Source of the DNA: Deltaproteobacteria bacterium | GTDB lineage: Bacteria > Desulfobacterota > Dissulfuribacteria > Dissulfuribacterales > UBA3076 | Assembly: GCA_021159445.1 (NCBI GenBank) | Contig: JAGGRV010000395.1 | Coordinates: forward strand, 1-9,742 | Length of the DNA stretch: 9,742 nt | Direction of reading: 5' to 3' | Shown here: piece after piece, positions 6,347-9,742 of the stretch | Position numbering within the stretch: position 1 is the first letter of the stretch | Layout of the letters: the number at the start of each line of letters is the position of its first letter | The notes under the pieces: model-generated | Told to the model about the DNA's origin: nothing | Database searches by the model: none | The model's input: only the letters and a program-made list of their open reading frames with translations | Made by a program: the position numbers and the translations under genes

Positions 6347-7516
6347 ATGGATTCTTTTGAGAATATTACGGATTTTATTGACTCCGAATTGCGGCTTCAG
6401 AATGAGGCCGGGCTGCTCAGATCTCTTTTTCCACTGGAAGGGTCACAAAGAGGTGTAATAAAGACGAACGGGAAGCCACTTGTTGATTTTTCCTCCAATG
6501 ATTATTTGGGCCTGGCTGATCACCCCGCTCTTATTAAAGGAGCAAAAAAGGCCATTGAGAAATGGGGTGCAGGGGCCCGGGCCTCCAGGCTCATGAGCGG
6601 GGACCTGGAAATTCACCACAGGCTTGAGTCGGCGATTGCCGCCTTGAAGGGAAAAGAAGCAGGCCTGCTTTTTGGGAGCGGTTATCTGGCAAACACAGGG
6701 ATAATCCCAGCCCTTTGCGGAAGGAACGATGTTATTTATTCGGATCGCCTGAACCATGCAAGCATAGTAGATGGAATCCTTTTGTCCAGGGCACGATTTT
6801 ACAGGTTCAGGCACAATGATCTGAATCATCTTGAGGACCTGCTCAAAGGCCACAGGTCGAAATATCGCAGGGCCCTGATTGTGGTTGAAAGCGTTTACAG
6901 CATGGATGGAGATCAGGCTTCTGTATCAGAGCTCTTGGAACTGAGGGGGCGTTATGGGGCCATGCTGATGATAGATGAGGCCCATGCAATAGGGGTGTTT
7001 GGTACAAAAGGGGAGGGGACCATAAGCCAAACCGGGGCAGATGCAGTGGATGTAATCCTTGGTACATTCGGAAAGGCCCTGGGTGGTTACGGTGCCTTTG
7101 TAGCGGTCTCGAACCAGATGATGCAGTTTCTTTTAAATCGGGCCAGGACCTTTATTTTCTCTACCGCCCTTCCACCGGCGATTATAGGTGCAAATCTCGC
7201 GGCAGTGAAGCTTCTTGAGGAGGAGCCGGAGCGCAGGAGCCGTGTTTGCGAGCTGGCCTCAGAGCTTAGAAGGGCTTTAAAGGAGGATCTGGGTCTTAAT
7301 ACACCCAGCGAGTCACAGATCGTTCCACTGGTGGTTGGAGACAGCCGGAGTGCGCTCAACCTGGCAGAAAGCCTGCGGGATGCAGGTTTTTTTGTAAAAG
7401 CGATTCGGCCTCCAACGGTTCCGGAGGGTAAGGCAAGGATTCGTCTATCCGTAACTGCAAATCATAGTTTAAAAGATATACGTCAACTTCTGGAGGCCGT
7501 GTCCAGTGGAATTTGA
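6347..7516 (+). CDS. bioF: 8-amino-7-oxononanoate synthase (BioF)
   Basis: BioF is a cytoplasmic PLP enzyme that condenses pimeloyl-ACP (or pimeloyl-CoA) with L-alanine to give 8-amino-7-oxononanoate, the first step of the bicyclic ring assembly in biotin synthesis. At 389 residues it has the normal length for the alpha-oxoamine synthase family. Visible motifs are VDFSSNDYLGLADHP near the N-terminus, RLMSGDLEIHHRLE, His137 in LNHASIVDG (stacks on PLP), MIDEAHAIGVFG with Asp210 and His213, and GTFGKALGGYGAF with Lys243 as the PLP lysine. The related family members Kbl (2-amino-3-ketobutyrate ligase) and HemA are alternatives by fold, but the company of bioH, bioC and bioD settles the call. The ATG at 6347 has no clear ribosome binding site; an in-frame GTG upstream (6335) is followed at once by a stop, so 6347 is the first usable start. 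The end overlaps the next gene by 11 bases. Confidence 0.95.
   Translation: MDSFENITDFIDSELRLQNEAGLLRSLFPLEGSQRGVIKTNGKPLVDFSSNDYLGLADHPALIKGAKKAIEKWGAGARASRLMSGDLEIHHRLESAIAALKGKEAGLLFGSGYLANTGIIPALCGRNDVIYSDRLNHASIVDGILLSRARFYRFRHNDLNHLEDLLKGHRSKYRRALIVVESVYSMDGDQASVSELLELRGRYGAMLMIDEAHAIGVFGTKGEGTISQTGADAVDVILGTFGKALGGYGAFVAVSNQMMQFLLNRARTFIFSTALPPAIIGANLAAVKLLEEEPERRSRVCELASELRRALKEDLGLNTPSESQIVPLVVGDSRSALNLAESLRDAGFFVKAIRPPTVPEGKARIRLSVTANHSLKDIRQLLEAVSSGI
7491..7496 (+). promoter_or_regulatory. Ribosome binding site deciding the bioH GTG start
   Basis: TGGAGG lies inside bioF and nine bases before the GTG at 7506. A second GTG at 7499 is in the bioF frame and can be excluded, so this site selects the 7506 start and the 11-base overlap. 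Confidence 0.65.
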
Positions 7517-8177
7517 GCTCATCCGCCGGGGCCATGAAAGATCTTTAGTCCTGATACCCGGCTGGGGTTTCTGCTCTGATATTTTTTCTTCGCTTAATCT
7601 ATCCTATAACTATATCCTGCCCAAAAGACCTGTATATCGTGATATTTCAATGGAACTCCATAATTTCCTGCTCAGCAAGAATATAGCTAAAGTGAGTATT
7701 CTTGGCTGGTCCCTGGGGGCCTGTGTTGCCCTTGATTTCCAAATCGGATATCCAGACATGATAGAGGCTGTGTATGTTATCTCTTTAAGAAGGGCCTTTG
7801 ACCATGAGGAAATTTTGTCACAACTTAAGGCCCTGGAAGTGGACCGTGTTGTGGCCCTGAAGCAATTTTATCGGCGGTGTTTTTTAGGACAGAGGGCTGA
7901 TTACCAGTGGTTTTCCAGTTATTTTGAGGAATCCAGCATAAGACAGTGGGATATTCCTGAACTTAGGAAAGGATTAATGTATTTAAAGGAGAAAGCAGCG
8001 GATTTGTCTGAATGCGCAGGCACTCAATTGCGCATTTTCCATGGAGAAAAAGATGTGATTGTACCCCTAGATCAAGTCCCTGGGCCTCCTCCGGGAGTTG
8101 CTATCGATATAATTCCAGATAAAGGGCACGTGCCCTTCTTGTCATCTGAATTCGAAAGGAGGTTCTGTGTGTCTTAA
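7506..8177 (+). CDS. bioH: Pimeloyl-ACP methyl ester carboxylesterase, BioH-like alpha/beta hydrolase
   Basis: An alpha/beta-hydrolase expected to remove the methyl group from pimeloyl-ACP methyl ester, ending the BioC-primed fatty acid detour and releasing pimeloyl-ACP for BioF. The catalytic triad is readable: nucleophile Ser69 in GWSLG (67-71), Asp183 in FHGEKDVIVP, and His208 in DKGHVPF, which parallels the AHAPF of E. coli BioH. The oxyanion region is PGWGF (18-22), close to BioH's HGWG. At 223 residues it is about 30 shorter than E. coli BioH, with a compressed stretch between the first strand and the nucleophile elbow and a small cap. BioG-type esterases are of similar size, but their nucleophile motif differs. 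The name is therefore functional and BioH/BioG/other subfamily status is uncertain. The GTG start at 7506 is nine bases after TGGAGG (7491-7496) and lies inside the end of bioF. Confidence 0.75.
   Translation: MEFELIRRGHERSLVLIPGWGFCSDIFSSLNLSYNYILPKRPVYRDISMELHNFLLSKNIAKVSILGWSLGACVALDFQIGYPDMIEAVYVISLRRAFDHEEILSQLKALEVDRVVALKQFYRRCFLGQRADYQWFSSYFEESSIRQWDIPELRKGLMYLKEKAADLSECAGTQLRIFHGEKDVIVPLDQVPGPPPGVAIDIIPDKGHVPFLSSEFERRFCVS
8155..8162 (+). promoter_or_regulatory. Ribosome binding site of bioC
   Basis: AAAGGAGG is the strongest Shine-Dalgarno sequence in the window. It lies inside the end of bioH, four bases before the GTG at 8167, which is slightly close. The GTG at 8169 is out of frame, and an in-frame TTG at 8185 would be too far away. 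Confidence 0.65.
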
Positions 8178-8982
8178 GGCGCGGTTGACACAGTCCTTCT
8201 CAAGGGCTGCTTCAAGCTATGACACCTATGCCGATGTCCAGCCTGAAACGGCTACCTGTCTTATGGCCCGGCTCAAAGACAGAGAATATCAGAAGATACT
8301 TGAGATCGGCTGTGGTACGGGATCATATACCTTGATGCTGGCAAAGAAATTCGTAAACTCACATATACTGGCAGTTGACATCTCGCCGGTCATGGTTGCC
8401 AAGGCGAGAATAAAACTTGCCCGATATTCCAGGGTACGTCTTGAAAAGGCCGATGGTGAGTTTCTTCCTGTTTTTATTTCCGGTCCTTTTGATCTTATTA
8501 CTGCAAGCGGTGCCCTTCACTGGTTTGAGGATTTAGAAAGGACAATACAACAATACTGCCGCATCCTTTCTCCTTGCGGCTCTGTCCTTTTTGCGGTCTT
8601 TGGTCCAAACACACTCTTTGAGCTAAACAAGACGCTCAGCCATGTCTTTGACAATAGAGTCTGTCTCCCGGTCGATTTTTTCCCAAAGGAGACCATATTG
8701 CAGGATTTTCTTTCAAGGGCATTTAATGAATGGGAGGTAAAAGAACTCAGTCTTTCCCGTACCTATCCGGATCTGTTGTCACTCCTTAGGAGTCTGAAAA
8801 GTACGGGTGTAGCGCCCAGGATGGAAACAGGGCCTTTTGTGCGTACCCGCGCGGGCATGTTGGAGATAGAGCGCAGTTATAAAAAACATTTTGGTTCGAT
8901 AAGGGCTACCTATCAGGTATTTATCTGTGAGGGGTCCAAATCACCAAATCACCAAATCACCAAATCACCAAATCCTCAATGA
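8167..8982 (+). CDS. bioC: Malonyl-ACP O-methyltransferase (BioC)
   Basis: BioC uses S-adenosylmethionine to methylate the free carboxyl of malonyl-ACP (or -CoA), disguising it so the fatty acid machinery can extend it to the pimeloyl level. The 271-residue protein begins with the typical LTQSFSRAASSYDTYADVQ (7-25), where BioC proteins have 'FxRAAxxYxxxAxxQ'. The SAM-binding motif is ILEIGCGTG (44-52), with acidic Asp71 in AVDIS at the end of the second strand, then ITASGALHWFEDL and, further on, LLRSLKSTGV, a BioC-type stretch. The family's normal end matches TYQVFICEG (to residue 256). The last 15 residues (SKSPNHQITKSPNPQ) are only the translation of an 8-base tandem repeat and are probably a non-functional tail. 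GTG start at 8167 with a strong ribosome binding site; it overlaps bioH by 11 bases and bioD by four. Confidence 0.93.
   Translation: MCLKARLTQSFSRAASSYDTYADVQPETATCLMARLKDREYQKILEIGCGTGSYTLMLAKKFVNSHILAVDISPVMVAKARIKLARYSRVRLEKADGEFLPVFISGPFDLITASGALHWFEDLERTIQQYCRILSPCGSVLFAVFGPNTLFELNKTLSHVFDNRVCLPVDFFPKETILQDFLSRAFNEWEVKELSLSRTYPDLLSLLRSLKSTGVAPRMETGPFVRTRAGMLEIERSYKKHFGSIRATYQVFICEGSKSPNHQITKSPNPQ
8936..8975. repeat. Five tandem CCAAATCA repeats at the bioC-bioD junction
   Basis: Four exact 8-base units CCAAATCA (from 8936, 8944, 8952 and 8960) are followed by a fifth with one change, CCAAATCC (8968-8975). The array lies in the 3' end of bioC, encodes its tail and stops three bases before the bioD ATG (8979). 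Because the unit is not a multiple of three, gain or loss of one unit would shift the bioC frame and move the bioC stop away from the ATGA overlap. Confidence 0.9.
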
Positions 8983-9719
8983 TTCTATTTGTAACCGGTA
9001 CAGATACTGGCGTGGGCAAGACCTTTATCACTGCCCTTTTGGCAAAGGCCCTGGCCGATCAGGGAATTGATGTCAAGGTACAAAAATGGGTCAGCACCGG
9101 TAACAGCAACCTCTCTGAAGATTGTGTTTTTATCTATGAACTGCTTGGAAACAAGCCAGGTGAAACCATCTATGGATTACAGGATACCACTGGTTTTGGT
9201 TCTGATACGGCCCCGTATTGTCTGCCGCTTCCTGCATCTCCCCATCTTGCAGCAGAACAGGCAGGCGTGACCATTAAGACCAAAGTGATCCGGGATGCCC
9301 TTATTCGCCTCGAATCATCGTGCGAAATCCTTATTGTGGAAGGAGTCGGCGGAGTCCTTGTGCCCTTGAGCAGGGCAATGCTTCTGGCAGATCTGGTGGC
9401 GGACTTGAAATTGCCTGCTCTTGTAGTGGCGCGAAGCGGCCTTGGCACCTTAAATCATACACTCCTGACACTGGAGGCCCTGCGACACAGGGATATTCAA
9501 ATTGTGGGCGTGTTACTTAACAGCCAGGGGGATGAAGATTCTTCCATTGTGAGAGATAACCAGAGGACAATTGCTGAGATGGGACAGGTAGAGGTCTTTG
9601 GTGTCCTGCCCAGGATGAAAAGTCCGCTTGATGCCCTCTCATCCATAGCACCCATGGCTGATCGTATCCTGAATGTGCTAAAAGACCTGGAACATTTTTT
9701 CAAAAAATCCACCAGGTAG
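8979..9719 (+). CDS. bioD: Dethiobiotin synthetase (BioD)
   Basis: BioD is a cytoplasmic P-loop enzyme that uses ATP and CO2 to close the ureido ring of 7,8-diaminopelargonic acid, giving dethiobiotin. The 246-residue protein has the family P-loop GTDTGVGKT (7-15, Lys14), Lys36 where BioD enzymes carry the KPVxTG lysine (here KWVSTG, so the usual Pro is Trp37), PYCLPLPASPHLAAEQAG (the 'SPHLAAE' motif) and VEGVGGVLVPL with Glu121. Length is close to the usual 220-240. ATG 8979 overlaps the bioC stop as ATGA and has no Shine-Dalgarno sequence of its own, because the tandem repeat occupies that space, so translation probably depends on ribosomes finishing bioC. It is the last complete gene in the window; the 23 bases after it show no terminator, so the operon may continue, perhaps with bioA or bioB. 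Confidence 0.95.
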   Translation: MILFVTGTDTGVGKTFITALLAKALADQGIDVKVQKWVSTGNSNLSEDCVFIYELLGNKPGETIYGLQDTTGFGSDTAPYCLPLPASPHLAAEQAGVTIKTKVIRDALIRLESSCEILIVEGVGGVLVPLSRAMLLADLVADLKLPALVVARSGLGTLNHTLLTLEALRHRDIQIVGVLLNSQGDEDSSIVRDNQRTIAEMGQVEVFGVLPRMKSPLDALSSIAPMADRILNVLKDLEHFFKKSTR

Positions 9720-9742
9720 TTGATTTCAAATTCAGGAAAGTC

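Noticed and set aside
8936..8975. CRISPR array
   Set aside because: The 8-base units are contiguous with no spacers and lie within a coding region.

Overview
The window reads as chromosomal DNA of a Gram-negative bacterium. The style (about half GC, close-packed operons, GTG starts, short tandem repeats at gene borders, a bioF-H-C-D biotin cluster, an Hsp70 with a zinc ribbon) suggests Desulfobacterota (former Deltaproteobacteria). That placement is an inference from gene content, not a match to a known genome. All convincing genes are on the + strand and nearly the whole window is coding.

Region 1 (1-6212) holds five genes that look like a divergent, self-contained Hsp70 chaperone system: (i) a 773-residue Hsp70 with an intact ATPase domain, but with a four-cysteine zinc ribbon where DnaK has its conserved interdomain linker; (ii) a membrane protein with an N-terminal zinc ribbon similar to that in the Hsp70, one transmembrane helix and two C-terminal LysM-like modules; (iii) a 683-residue TPR-type helical repeat protein; (iv) a 91-residue J-domain-like protein without the HPD motif; (v) a short GrpE-like protein. 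The first two genes abut (TAA then GTG), the third follows after 22 bases, the third and fourth overlap by ATGA, and the fifth follows after 52 bases. So an Hsp70, a J-like protein and a GrpE-like exchange factor are packaged with a TPR protein and a putative envelope anchor. This is the most interesting content of the window. A working model is a membrane-tethered, possibly zinc- or redox-responsive Hsp70 machine; its clients cannot be read from the sequence.

Region 2 (6213-6346) is a 134-base spacer with a near-perfect inverted repeat built of GTTGAAT heptads, followed by a possible promoter for the next operon.

Region 3 (6347-9719) is a biotin operon: bioF, a bioH-type esterase, bioC and bioD. 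BioC and the esterase make the pimeloyl-ACP precursor, BioF condenses it with alanine, and BioD closes the ureido ring. bioA and bioB are not in the window and may lie beyond its right edge. The genes overlap by 11, 11 and 4 bases. An 8-base tandem repeat has become the last codons of bioC and abuts the bioD start.

The ends (1-142 and 9720-9742) are non-coding. The left one carries another heptad repeat, a weak terminator-like hairpin and the Hsp70 ribosome binding site. No RNA genes, CRISPR arrays, insertion sequences or attachment sites were seen.
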